A DNA stretch of 10,736 nucleotides, from the NCBI GenBank assembly GCA_947625585.1, contig CANQOZ010000036.1, forward strand, positions 1-10,736, in the 5' to 3' direction. The position numbers and the translations under genes are program-made. Below the pieces are notes generated by a model, which was not told the origin of the DNA, did not search any database, and saw only the letters and a list, made by a program, of their open reading frames with translations. Below, piece by piece: positions 1-6,000 of the stretch; position 1 is the stretch's first letter, and every line of letters starts with the position of its first letter. The stretch comes from an uncultured Eubacteriaceae bacterium (GTDB lineage: Bacteria; Bacillota; Clostridia; Eubacteriales; Eubacteriaceae).

Positions 1-30
1 TTGGACAGACTATTCTATGGTCATAGATAA
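1..30 (+). CDS. Possible C-terminal tail of an upstream gene (partial)
   Basis: Frame 1 is open from the window edge and reads LDRLFYGHR before a TAA at 28-30. That stop lies four bases before a strong terminator hairpin, which is where the end of a plus-strand gene is expected. Frame 3 also closes early (TAG at 24-26), so the frame is not certain. Nine residues are too few to identify a family. Confidence 0.25.
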   Translation: MDRLFYGHR

Positions 31-33
31 AAT

Positions 34-75
34 GACCTTTAGGATATCCCACTATCATCCTAAAGGTCTTTATTT
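34..75 (+). terminator. Strong, probably bidirectional, intrinsic terminator
   Basis: A perfect 12-bp stem pairs GACCTTTAGGAT (34-45) with ATCCTAAAGGTC (57-68) around an 11-base loop. It is followed by TTTATTT on the plus strand. On the minus strand it is followed by ATTTTATC (complement of 26-33), so it can act in both directions. It would end the gene entering from the left and could also stop transcripts from the minus-strand ABC-F gene, which has no clear terminator closer to its stop. Confidence 0.8.
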
Positions 76-77
76 AC

Positions 78-320
78 ATGCTTAATTTTTCTTATAGAAT
101 CGTTGTCACTTCTGAAATCGATTGTAGGAAACGGAAGGGCCAAATTGAATTTTCTCATTATGAAGAAAAATTGATTTGGAAAGATTTCTATTACCTAATT
201 ATAGAATTCATTACGGTTTCATTTTCCTTTATTCTAATTTACAATTTCCTAATTAAGGTACTATTCCAATTTTTTCCAAAAAGTGTCGAAGTCCTTGACT
301 ATTTACACTTTAATAATTAA
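78..320 (+). CDS. Doubtful small protein with one hydrophobic segment
   Basis: This is an open frame of 80 codons between the terminator and the convergent end of the ABC-F gene. Residues 1-37 are polar and charged. About residues 38-66 are strongly hydrophobic (LIIEFITVSFSFILIYNF) and could form a membrane helix. I do not recognise a family. Start support is poor: the only SD-like bases before the ATG at 78 are AAAGG (62-66), which lie in the 3' arm of the terminator stem, and I see no promoter in the few bases between. Hydrophobic ORFs arise easily by chance in AT-rich DNA. It is listed because nothing else explains this 265-base gap. Confidence 0.25.
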   Translation: MLNFSYRIVVTSEIDCRKRKGQIEFSHYEEKLIWKDFYYLIIEFITVSFSFILIYNFLIKVLFQFFPKSVEVLDYLHFNN

Positions 321-342
321 TCTGTTAAAATCATTTAAAAGC

Positions 343-2277
343 TTAATTAACTTCTTCTAGTATTTCCTCTAAATTTTCTGATTCGATTTCCCAATTGTTT
401 TCAAGGTCTGTAATCTCTTGTTTTAAACTTTCATAACTTTGAATAGTTTCTAGAGATTTATCTGTTGAATAAAAATCGGGAGTACTCATTAATTCTTCTA
501 ATTCAATAAGTTTATTATTTTTATCTTCTATTTCATTTTCTAATTTTGTAATTAGTGCCCGTTTTGACCTAATCTCTTTTCGAAGTTGGTGTTCACGCTT
601 TCGATTCTTCTGTCTTTGAGTTTTAGTTAGAGTTTGTTCTTTAACAATTTCTTTAGAATCTTCTGTTTCAAGACTCTTTTTATTGATGTAATCATCATAA
701 TTCCCAAGATAAACATTAATACCGTTTGGTGTAAACTCAAAGATTTTGTTAGCTAATCTGTTAAGGAAGTAACGATCATGAGAAATAAAGAGTAATGTTC
801 CCTGATAGTTTGATAATACATCTTCAAGAATTTCCTTTGTCTGCATATCAAGATGATTGGTTGGTTCATCCATTAATAAAAAGTTTGCATTGGAGAGTAG
901 CAATTTAGCGATTTTAATTCTAGCTTTTTCACCTCCAGACAAATCACCAATCTTTTTAAAGACATCATCTCCATAAAATAAAAAGTTGGCCAAGTAGTTT
1001 CTTATATCCCCCTCATTTAACTCAATTCTTGATTCACGAATGGCTTCAATTAAATTCAAATCAGCGAGTTCATCTAAGTTAGATAGTTCCTGAGTATAAT
1101 AATCCGGTTTAACTTTAGCTCCAAATTCAATTTGTCCTGATGATTTCTTTTCTTCTTTTTTTAAGATTTTAAAAAGAGTTGTCTTACCTATTCCATTATC
1201 ACCTATGATACCAACTTTATCATTCCGCTTTATTTCAAATTCAATATTTTCAAATAAGGTTTCCGATCCATAATTCTTAGATAAGTCTTTAACAGTTAGA
1301 ACATCATTTCCACTTCTAAATTTTGGTTCAAAGAAAAAATTTACTGTACGTTGATTTTTAATTTGTTCAGGAAGTTCAATCTTTTCAAGAGCTTTTTCAC
1401 GACTTCGAGCATGCTTTGACGATTGTTTTGAATTTATATCTCGGTATCTTTGAATAATCTTTTTTTGACGTTCGATCTCCTTTAAAACATTACGGTAATT
1501 CCTGTCAGCTTGAGCCCGTTCTTCAGTCTTTCGTTTTAAGTAATTTTCATAGTTTCCAGGATAACGTTTGATTTTATTATTTTCTAGCTCCAATATTCCA
1601 TTACAAGTCTGATTTAAGAAGTACCTATCATGAGAAATTAAAAGAACAGCTCCAGGATAATGTTTTAATGTTGTTTCCAGCCAACTCAAAGTAGATAAAT
1701 CCAAAAAGTTAGTTGGTTCATCTAATATTAATAGGTCAGGTTCTCTAAGAAGTGTCATAGCAAGTTTGATTTTGGTTTTTTCACCACCAGAAAAGGATTT
1801 GAATTGTTTATCTAGATCTTCTTCAGTTAAATTAATGCCTTTAATCATTCCTTTAATTCGGCTATCTGAAGAGTAAGCATTTTCTCTTAAAAGATATTCT
1901 TGTATCCTGTCGTATTCTTTAAGTAGAGATTCCTGTTCTTTACCCTCTGTCTTTTCTATTAAGCCAGCTATTTCTTCAAGTCTATCTTGTTTTCGTCTAT
2001 AATCTTCAAATATTTCTTCAAAAAGTTCTCTAAGTGTTTTGTCGTTTTCAATACCTATTTCTTGTTCAAGATAACCAATGGAATAACCAGCACCTAGATT
2101 TATCTTACCTGAGTCAGCCTCTAACTGGTCAGTTATGATTTTAACTAAGGTAGTTTTACCAGCTCCATTAGTTCCAATAAGTCCAAGTTTCTCTTTTTCT
2201 TTAATTTCAAAATTGACGTTGTCTAATATTTCATCTGTTCCATAGGCAAAACCTAGGTTCTCAACTTTAAGTAACAT
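343..2277 (-). CDS. ydiF: ABC-F family ATPase, YdiF-like (ribosome-associated)
   Basis: This is a soluble tandem ABC ATPase with no membrane domain, the hallmark of ABC-F proteins that bind the ribosomal E site. With the start chosen here it has 644 residues; B. subtilis YdiF has about 640. First ATPase domain: Walker A GTNGAGKTT (35-43), signature SGGEK (163-167), Walker B LLILDEP (182-188) with catalytic Glu187, switch His216. Inter-domain linker: a charged helical segment at about 240-310, the part that contacts P-site tRNA in the family. Second domain: Walker A GDNGIGKTT (359-367), SGGEK (447-451), LLMDEP (467-472) with Glu471, His500. The tail from about 535 is highly charged and predicted coiled coil. 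The upstream ATG at 2320-2322 would add a 15-residue extension, but ATG at 2275-2277 follows AAGGAGT (2281-2287) at good spacing and begins with the canonical LLKVENL strand. In B. subtilis ydiF also lies near rex. Drug resistance versus general translation role cannot be decided from sequence. Confidence 0.93.
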   Translation of the reverse strand: MLLKVENLGFAYGTDEILDNVNFEIKEKEKLGLIGTNGAGKTTLVKIITDQLEADSGKINLGAGYSIGYLEQEIGIENDKTLRELFEEIFEDYRRKQDRLEEIAGLIEKTEGKEQESLLKEYDRIQEYLLRENAYSSDSRIKGMIKGINLTEEDLDKQFKSFSGGEKTKIKLAMTLLREPDLLILDEPTNFLDLSTLSWLETTLKHYPGAVLLISHDRYFLNQTCNGILELENNKIKRYPGNYENYLKRKTEERAQADRNYRNVLKEIERQKKIIQRYRDINSKQSSKHARSREKALEKIELPEQIKNQRTVNFFFEPKFRSGNDVLTVKDLSKNYGSETLFENIEFEIKRNDKVGIIGDNGIGKTTLFKILKKEEKKSSGQIEFGAKVKPDYYTQELSNLDELADLNLIEAIRESRIELNEGDIRNYLANFLFYGDDVFKKIGDLSGGEKARIKIAKLLLSNANFLLMDEPTNHLDMQTKEILEDVLSNYQGTLLFISHDRYFLNRLANKIFEFTPNGINVYLGNYDDYINKKSLETEDSKEIVKEQTLTKTQRQKNRKREHQLRKEIRSKRALITKLENEIEDKNNKLIELEELMSTPDFYSTDKSLETIQSYESLKQEITDLENNWEIESENLEEILEEVN

Positions 2278-2431
2278 GGTACTCCTTATTATAATGGGAA
2301 TAATGTAATTTAGCTTAAACAATATAATGGATAATAATAAAGATTAATAAAAGATGGAGAAGTTCTGAAATATTCAAAAATGAATAATTAAAAAAAGTGA
2401 ACGATATAAAAAATTTTGTATAAAGTTTAGA

Positions 2432-2450
2432 AAAGAGGAAATAGCTCTTT
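2432..2450. repeat. Inverted repeat upstream of rex
   Basis: AAAGAG (2432-2437) and CTCTTT (2445-2450) form a 6-bp dyad with a 7-base centre. It touches the proposed rex -35 box (2448-2453). It could be an operator or merely AT-rich coincidence. It does not match the known Rex operator (TTGTTAA half sites). Confidence 0.3.
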
Positions 2451-2476
2451 AAAACCCTATAACCTTTTTATATAAT
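2448..2476 (+). promoter_or_regulatory. Probable sigma-A promoter of rex
   Basis: A perfect TATAAT (2471-2476) lies 17 bases after TTTAAA (2448-2453), which matches TTGACA at four of six positions. The predicted transcript start near 2483 leaves a short leader holding the G-rich SD (2488-2497) and the ATG at 2498. This makes the in-frame TTG at 2486 an unlikely start, because it would have almost no leader and no SD. Confidence 0.6.
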
Positions 2477-2497
2477 TAAACTGTATTGGGGGGAAGG

Positions 2498-3124
2498 ATG
2501 GAACTAACTACTAAAAATATTACAATGCCGATTCTTCGAAGATTACCAAAATACCGAAGAATCCTAATCGATTTAATAAACGAGTGTAGAAACAAGATAT
2601 CTTCAAAGGAGTTAGCACAATTAACAGGACTGACTTCTTCTCAAATTAGATACGATTTTAATGTTTTAGGTGCTTCTGGTTATCAAGGATATGGTTACAA
2701 AGTTGAAGAATTACTAAAAGTAATTGAGGAAGTCCTTGGAAGTAATTTGAATCATTCCTGTATTGTTGTTGGAATGGATAATAGAGGAATAACGTTAGCT
2801 CAAGATAAACAGTTAAGTAAGAATGGATTTATAGTCAAAGCACTATTTGATAATTATCCACGTAGATTAGAAGGTTTACCAAAAGTTCGGAATATTAAAG
2901 ATTTAGAGAATTATTTAAGAGAAAATTCAATAGACATAGCAATTTTAACAGCGGAGGACAAACAAGCATCTGAATTAGCAAACTTATTAGCTCAAAGTGG
3001 GGTAAAAGCAATCCTAAATTTCACAAATAGGGATCTCGATGTTCCAGATGGAGTTTTTGTTGAAAATGCAAGTGCAATGGACAAATTATATTTTTTAGCT
3101 AGCCTATTAACTGAAAAAACGTAA
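2498..3124 (+). CDS. rex: Redox-sensing transcriptional repressor Rex, divergent
   Basis: Rex represses fermentation and NADH-reoxidation genes and leaves DNA when NADH is high. The 208 residues match family length. The N-terminal winged helix runs from about 10 to 80: it has the PILRRLPKYRRIL opening, ISSKELAQLTGLTSSQIRYDF (34-54) and the GYQGYGYKVEEL wing (61-72). A Rossmann domain follows from about 86, then the swapped C-terminal helix (VENASAMDKLYFLASLL). FDNYP in the NAD domain keeps the Asp expected of an NADH binder. Odd points: the usual GAGNLG is GMDNRG (92-97), IRKDL is IRYDF, and the conserved TVP of the NAD domain reads TAE. ATG 2498 was chosen over TTG 2486 because a GGGGGGAAGG SD lies directly before it and the promoter fits. 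It is convergent with the phosphatase gene. The family assignment is firm; its sensing ability is uncertain. Confidence 0.9.
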   Translation: MELTTKNITMPILRRLPKYRRILIDLINECRNKISSKELAQLTGLTSSQIRYDFNVLGASGYQGYGYKVEELLKVIEEVLGSNLNHSCIVVGMDNRGITLAQDKQLSKNGFIVKALFDNYPRRLEGLPKVRNIKDLENYLRENSIDIAILTAEDKQASELANLLAQSGVKAILNFTNRDLDVPDGVFVENASAMDKLYFLASLLTEKT

Positions 3125-3131
3125 TCAGTAT

Positions 3132-3168
3132 AAAAAATGGTTGTGGAATTAAGCCACAACCATTTTTT
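3132..3168. terminator. Bidirectional terminator shared by rex and the PP2C gene
   Basis: TGGTTGTGG (3138-3146) pairs perfectly with CCACAACCA (3154-3162) around a 7-base loop. The stem is flanked by six A on the left (3132-3137) and six T on the right (3163-3168), giving a T-tract in both directions. It lies eight bases after the rex stop. The stop codon of the minus-strand phosphatase (3167-3169) falls inside the flanking tract. Confidence 0.92.
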
Positions 3169-3946
3169 ATGAATCGTATTCAATTCCGAGTAGACAGATA
3201 TCATCATTTGCTTCGGTTGAAGCTGAAAATTCTTTATTATCATTAATAATTAGTCTACATAGAACTTCAATACTTGAATCTTTATAATCTTCAATTAAAT
3301 TTAAAAGTCGTTGAAAAGTGTAAGGTTCTCCCTTATCATTTTTCGCTTCAATAAGTCCATCAGTAAAAAGTAAGAACTTATCACCGGGTTTAAAATTATT
3401 AACATGGTCAACATAACCACTGTTATTAACCATAGAATGCATCCCGATCAGTGGGAGTGAAGCATTCAAGCTGATAATTCCCTCATCTTTACTTATAATT
3501 ATTCCTGGTGGGTGACCAGCGTTACTCCAGTAAAGTTCATTCTTGTTTGGATTAAAACAAACAGAAAATACTGAAAAAAACGAAAAGCCAAGCGTTTCCT
3601 CAATCTCAGTGTCGATTTCTGCCATGAGCTTACTTGGTGACTTTTGATTGTCTAAGATGCGAAGACTATAAGAATAGATCAATTTGATCATACTTGTAAT
3701 CATTGCTGCATCAATTCCATGTCCAACAGCATCAGCTAAAATTAAACTAACACTATCATCGTCAAAAACTTTAAAGTCATAGAAATCTCCACCAACTCTC
3801 CTAAATGGTTTTAGGTAAGAATAAAAACTATAACAAGATGAATCAAACGTATCGGTCTTCGGAATAATTCTCTGTTGTATAATCTGAGCGTTTTGCAATT
3901 GCTGGTCGTATAATTGTAAAACTTCCTGAGCTGATAAACGTTCCAT
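3167..3946 (-). CDS. PP2C-type Ser/Thr phosphatase, SpoIIE/RsbU catalytic domain
   Basis: This is a metal-dependent phosphatase of the family that activates anti-sigma antagonists or other phosphoproteins. The 259 residues form a short helical N-terminus (1-25, with AQIIQQRIIP like the RsbU linker helix) followed by one catalytic domain. Metal-binding motifs are in order: RVGGDFYDF (50-58, Asp54), ADAVGHG (71-77, Asp72), SNAGHPPG (141-148), FTDGLIEA (194-201, Asp196) and NDDICLL (247-253, Asp248/Asp249). No PAS, GAF, HAMP or membrane segment is present, so any sensing input must come from a partner. ATG at 3944-3946 has AGAGG (3955-3959) eight bases upstream. No anti-sigma factor, STAS antagonist or sigma factor lies in this window, so the target is unknown. 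The gene is divergent from the P-loop protein gene and convergent with rex. Confidence 0.92.
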   Translation of the reverse strand: MERLSAQEVLQLYDQQLQNAQIIQQRIIPKTDTFDSSCYSFYSYLKPFRRVGGDFYDFKVFDDDSVSLILADAVGHGIDAAMITSMIKLIYSYSLRILDNQKSPSKLMAEIDTEIEETLGFSFFSVFSVCFNPNKNELYWSNAGHPPGIIISKDEGIISLNASLPLIGMHSMVNNSGYVDHVNNFKPGDKFLLFTDGLIEAKNDKGEPYTFQRLLNLIEDYKDSSIEVLCRLIINDNKEFSASTEANDDICLLGIEYDS

Positions 3947-3979
3947 TTAAAATGCCTCTATAACTTTTTAAGTAAAATT

Positions 3980-4004
3980 ATTATATTCCATTTTTCCAAA
4001 AATG
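3980..4004 (-). promoter_or_regulatory. Candidate -10 box with overlapping operator-like dyad (PP2C gene)
   Basis: On the minus strand a perfect TATAAT occupies 3985-3980, about 34 bases before the phosphatase start. Directly upstream of it lies a perfect dyad, CATTTTT-CC-AAAAATG (3989-4004), which would fill the spacer of this promoter. No good -35 box is visible. A -35-poor promoter with a dyad in the spacer fits a repressor or activator site, but this is inference. Confidence 0.4.
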
Positions 4005-4099
4005 TTTATAGATTTAAATAAACTCGATAACATTTTTTACTATTTCACTTTTATATTTTCAACTTTAAAAAGTGGTTATTAAATGCCTGTAATATCGTT

Positions 4100-4105
4100 T
4101 ATAAT
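4100..4105 (+). promoter_or_regulatory. Candidate -10 box for the P-loop ATPase gene
   Basis: TATAAT at 4100-4105 lies 28 bases before the preferred ATG at 4134. The -35 region (about 4075-4082) is weak. If this box is used, transcription starts near 4112, downstream of the in-frame ATG at 4083, which supports the shorter protein. Confidence 0.4.
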
Positions 4106-4133
4106 TAAAGTAAACCAAGAAAGTGAGCTAAAT

Positions 4134-4538
4134 ATGATAGAGTTTATATTTGGAGCAAGGGGTAGCGGAAAAACAAAAAAGATGATTGATATGGCAAATG
4201 AAGCTCTCGAACATACTGATGGTAATGTCTTATTTGTCAACGATCAAGACCATTATAGAGCTACCGTAAACAATCAAATTCGATTCATCAACACTGAAGA
4301 GTTTCAGATTAATAGTTCAAGTGAACTTTATGGTTTTTTGTGTGGATTGATCGCAAGTAATTACGATATAACAATTATTTTTGTTGATAATGTTCTCAGA
4401 ATAATTGATGCTAACGGACCAGAATCTGTTAAAACATTACTTGATCATTTAGAAAAGTTAAAATTAGCAGATAATATTAAGTTTGTTTTAAGCATCAGTT
4501 GCGAAAAGGATCAAATTCCAGATTTCATGAAAAAATAA
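4134..4538 (+). CDS. Small P-loop ATP-binding protein of unknown function
   Basis: The 134-residue single domain opens with a beta strand and Walker A, IEFIFGARGSGKTKK (GARGSGKT at 7-14). A Walker B-like strand, TIIFVD (80-85), follows. In between are LFVND (33-37), a possible second strand, and the conserved-looking YGFLCGLIASNYDI (66-79). I recall very similar small proteins across Clostridia, sometimes mislabelled as twitching-motility PilT; there is no real PilT architecture here. It resembles a minimal nucleotide kinase or RecA-like fold, but no function is known to me. The longer start at 4083 adds 17 residues with no family resemblance and lies upstream of the candidate -10 box. ATG 4134 is preceded by AAGAAAGTGAG, a weak SD. 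The gene is single, with its own terminator. Confidence 0.75.
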   Translation: MIEFIFGARGSGKTKKMIDMANEALEHTDGNVLFVNDQDHYRATVNNQIRFINTEEFQINSSSELYGFLCGLIASNYDITIIFVDNVLRIIDANGPESVKTLLDHLEKLKLADNIKFVLSISCEKDQIPDFMKK

Positions 4539-4544
4539 ATTAAT

Positions 4545-4574
4545 AGCATATCGGAGTTTCTGGTATGCTTTTTT
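4545..4574 (+). terminator. Intrinsic terminator after the P-loop ATPase gene
   Basis: AGCATATC (4545-4552) pairs with GGTATGCT (4562-4569), eight pairs including one G-U. The loop is GGAGTTTCT, and six T (4569-4574) follow. The stem begins six bases after the TAA at 4536-4538. The next gene starts at 4578, only three bases past the T-tract. The loop exposes GGAG, an SD-like sequence. Confidence 0.8.
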
Positions 4575-4577
4575 AAT

Positions 4578-5513
4578 ATGGATTTAAATTCATTATACCG
4601 AGTTTATTCAAAGCATTTAAAAGAAGAGTTTGGGGAAAAGGTTTATAAACTTCCTGTTAATATACCTTGTACATGTCCAAATAGAGATGGAACAAAGGGA
4701 ATAGGAGGCTGCATCTTTTGTGGTGCTGTTGGAAGTGGTTTTGAACTTTTAGATGAAAACTTAAGTGTTACAAACCAGCTAAAAAGTAACAGTGAACTTA
4801 TCAGAAGGAAATATAAAGCTAATAAGTTTATAGCCTATTTTCAAAGCTTCTCAAATACTTATCTTGATTTCGACCGTTTCAAAAATTATATGACTGAAGC
4901 TAGCCAATTTGATGGAATTGTAGAAATTGCAATTTCAACTAGACCAGATTGTATATCTCAAGAGCAGCTTGAATTTTTAGAGCAATTAAAGAAAGATACG
5001 GGAGTTGAAATAACGATTGAACTTGGTTTACAAAGTTCAAACAATAAAACTTTAGAAATTCTCAACAGAAAACATTCAGTTGAAGATTATATCGAAGCAG
5101 CTAAAAAAATAAAAAAGCATGGTTTCAAATTATCAACTCATGTAATTGTCGATTTACCTTGGGATTTGACTGAAGATATTTTAGAGTTGGCTCAATTATT
5201 AAATGAAGTTGATACCGATTACGTAAAGATCCATTCTCTTTACGTTGAAAAGGGAACTAAGCTAGAACAAATGTATCGAAATGGGCTTAAACTTCTTAGT
5301 TCAGAAGAATTTATTAATAGAGCTATTCTACTGTTGGAGAATTTAAATCCAGGTATTATAATAGAACGTCTAATCGGTCGTATTCCGGAAGAAAATTGTG
5401 TTTATGCTAACTGGAATACCAGTTGGTGGAAAATCCGGGATCAACTGATAGATAAAATGATACAAACCAATAGTTATCAGGGGAAAAATTATAAAAGTGC
5501 AAGACGAAGATAA
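4578..5513 (+). CDS. yhcC: TIGR01212-family radical SAM protein, YhcC-like
   Basis: This is a 311-residue radical SAM protein of the E. coli YhcC family, close to the family length. The 4Fe-4S cluster motif is in the family's form, CPNRDGTKGIGGCIFC, with Cys33, Cys45 and Cys48 (C-x11-C-x2-C). Further family blocks are IAYFQSFSNTYLD, EIAISTRPDCIS, ELGLQSSNNKTLEILNRKHS and STHVIVDLPWD. The C-terminal part holds ERLIGRIPEE and NTSWWKIRDQL. Members are thought to act in RNA or sulfur-related modification, but the reaction is not established. The start is unusual: ATG 4578 directly follows a terminator T-tract, with no SD nearby, yet the first residues (MDLNSLYRVYSKHLKEEFG) align with the family N-terminus. 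The reading frame is the same as the upstream gene's, with only that gene's TAA between them. The 3' end overlaps the next gene by 17 bases. Confidence 0.92.
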   Translation: MDLNSLYRVYSKHLKEEFGEKVYKLPVNIPCTCPNRDGTKGIGGCIFCGAVGSGFELLDENLSVTNQLKSNSELIRRKYKANKFIAYFQSFSNTYLDFDRFKNYMTEASQFDGIVEIAISTRPDCISQEQLEFLEQLKKDTGVEITIELGLQSSNNKTLEILNRKHSVEDYIEAAKKIKKHGFKLSTHVIVDLPWDLTEDILELAQLLNEVDTDYVKIHSLYVEKGTKLEQMYRNGLKLLSSEEFINRAILLLENLNPGIIIERLIGRIPEENCVYANWNTSWWKIRDQLIDKMIQTNSYQGKNYKSARRR

Positions 5514-6000
5514 AAATAAAATCAGCGAAAAGGAATTAATTAGTGGTCGCATTTATACTAGAAAAGTTAACAGTGAAGAATTAAATGAACTCGGTGAGTT
5601 TTTAAATGAAACTTTTCTAGATTATAGCGAAAAAAATAAGGCCAAACATAAAATATATAAACCGTATGAAACGATTACTTTAGTTAATACGGCTAACACG
5701 ATAGTCAGGCCAATATTAGCAGTTAAAAGAGAAAATAGCTCAGAACAACTTGATCTAGTTATAGATTATGCTAAAAACAATAGCGATGTACTCGCATTTT
5801 GTATTAAGCCTGTAATTTATAAAGAAGCTGGAATAAGTGAATATTGGGTATTGGACCTGGAAAATAAACAGATTATCATCTACAACTTAAATAAAGATGG
5901 GTTCGTTCCAACTGTTATTATGAACCCAAGAAGAATAAAAGTGGGTATTTTTAACTCATTGCTTTTAAATTATTCTGATTTATTTAGGGAAATATGGTAG
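5497..6000 (+). CDS. Small Uma2/DUF820-like protein, possibly degenerate nuclease fold
   Basis: The 167-residue protein starts at GTG 5497, inside the end of the radical SAM gene. GGGGAA (5480-5485) lies 11 bases before the start. The best clue is KEAGISEYWVLDLENKQIII (109-128), which closely resembles the end of the Uma2 (DUF820) PD-(D/E)XK fold, usually written as EAGVxEYWxVDP followed by a beta strand. Just before it, LDLVIDYAK (85-93) fits the PDLVVEVLS strand with Asp86 kept and the Glu as Asp90. IKPVIYKEAG (103-112) fits the Lys-x3-Tyr element with Lys104. The upstream xPD motif is missing. The N-terminal 60 residues are charged and do not look like typical Uma2. Uma2 proteins are abundant in cyanobacteria and uneven elsewhere; their function is poorly known. 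The overlap suggests co-transcription with the yhcC-like gene. The family call is moderate and nuclease activity is unproven. Confidence 0.65.
   Translation: MQDEDKNKISEKELISGRIYTRKVNSEELNELGEFLNETFLDYSEKNKAKHKIYKPYETITLVNTANTIVRPILAVKRENSSEQLDLVIDYAKNNSDVLAFCIKPVIYKEAGISEYWVLDLENKQIIIYNLNKDGFVPTVIMNPRRIKVGIFNSLLLNYSDLFREIW

Noticed and set aside
15..26. Short palindrome CTATG-GT-CATAG
   Set aside because: It lies in the probable coding tail of the upstream gene, and a 5-bp arm is well within chance.
2278..2322. Upstream ATG of the ABC-F gene (15 extra residues)
   Set aside because: No SD precedes it. ATG 2275-2277 has a strong AAGGAGT, and the family N-terminus begins there.
2992..3243. 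Minus-strand ORF of 83 codons across the rex end and terminator
   Set aside because: It runs antisense through rex, across a clear terminator and into the phosphatase gene, and has no recognisable protein features.
4083..4133. Upstream in-frame ATG of the P-loop ATPase gene
   Set aside because: It would add 17 residues without family resemblance and lies upstream of the best -10 box, so ATG 4134 is preferred.
5370..5552. Minus-strand ORF of 60 codons at the radical SAM/Uma2-like junction
   Set aside because: It is antisense to two well-supported frames and its hydrophobic composition is that expected of an antisense shadow.
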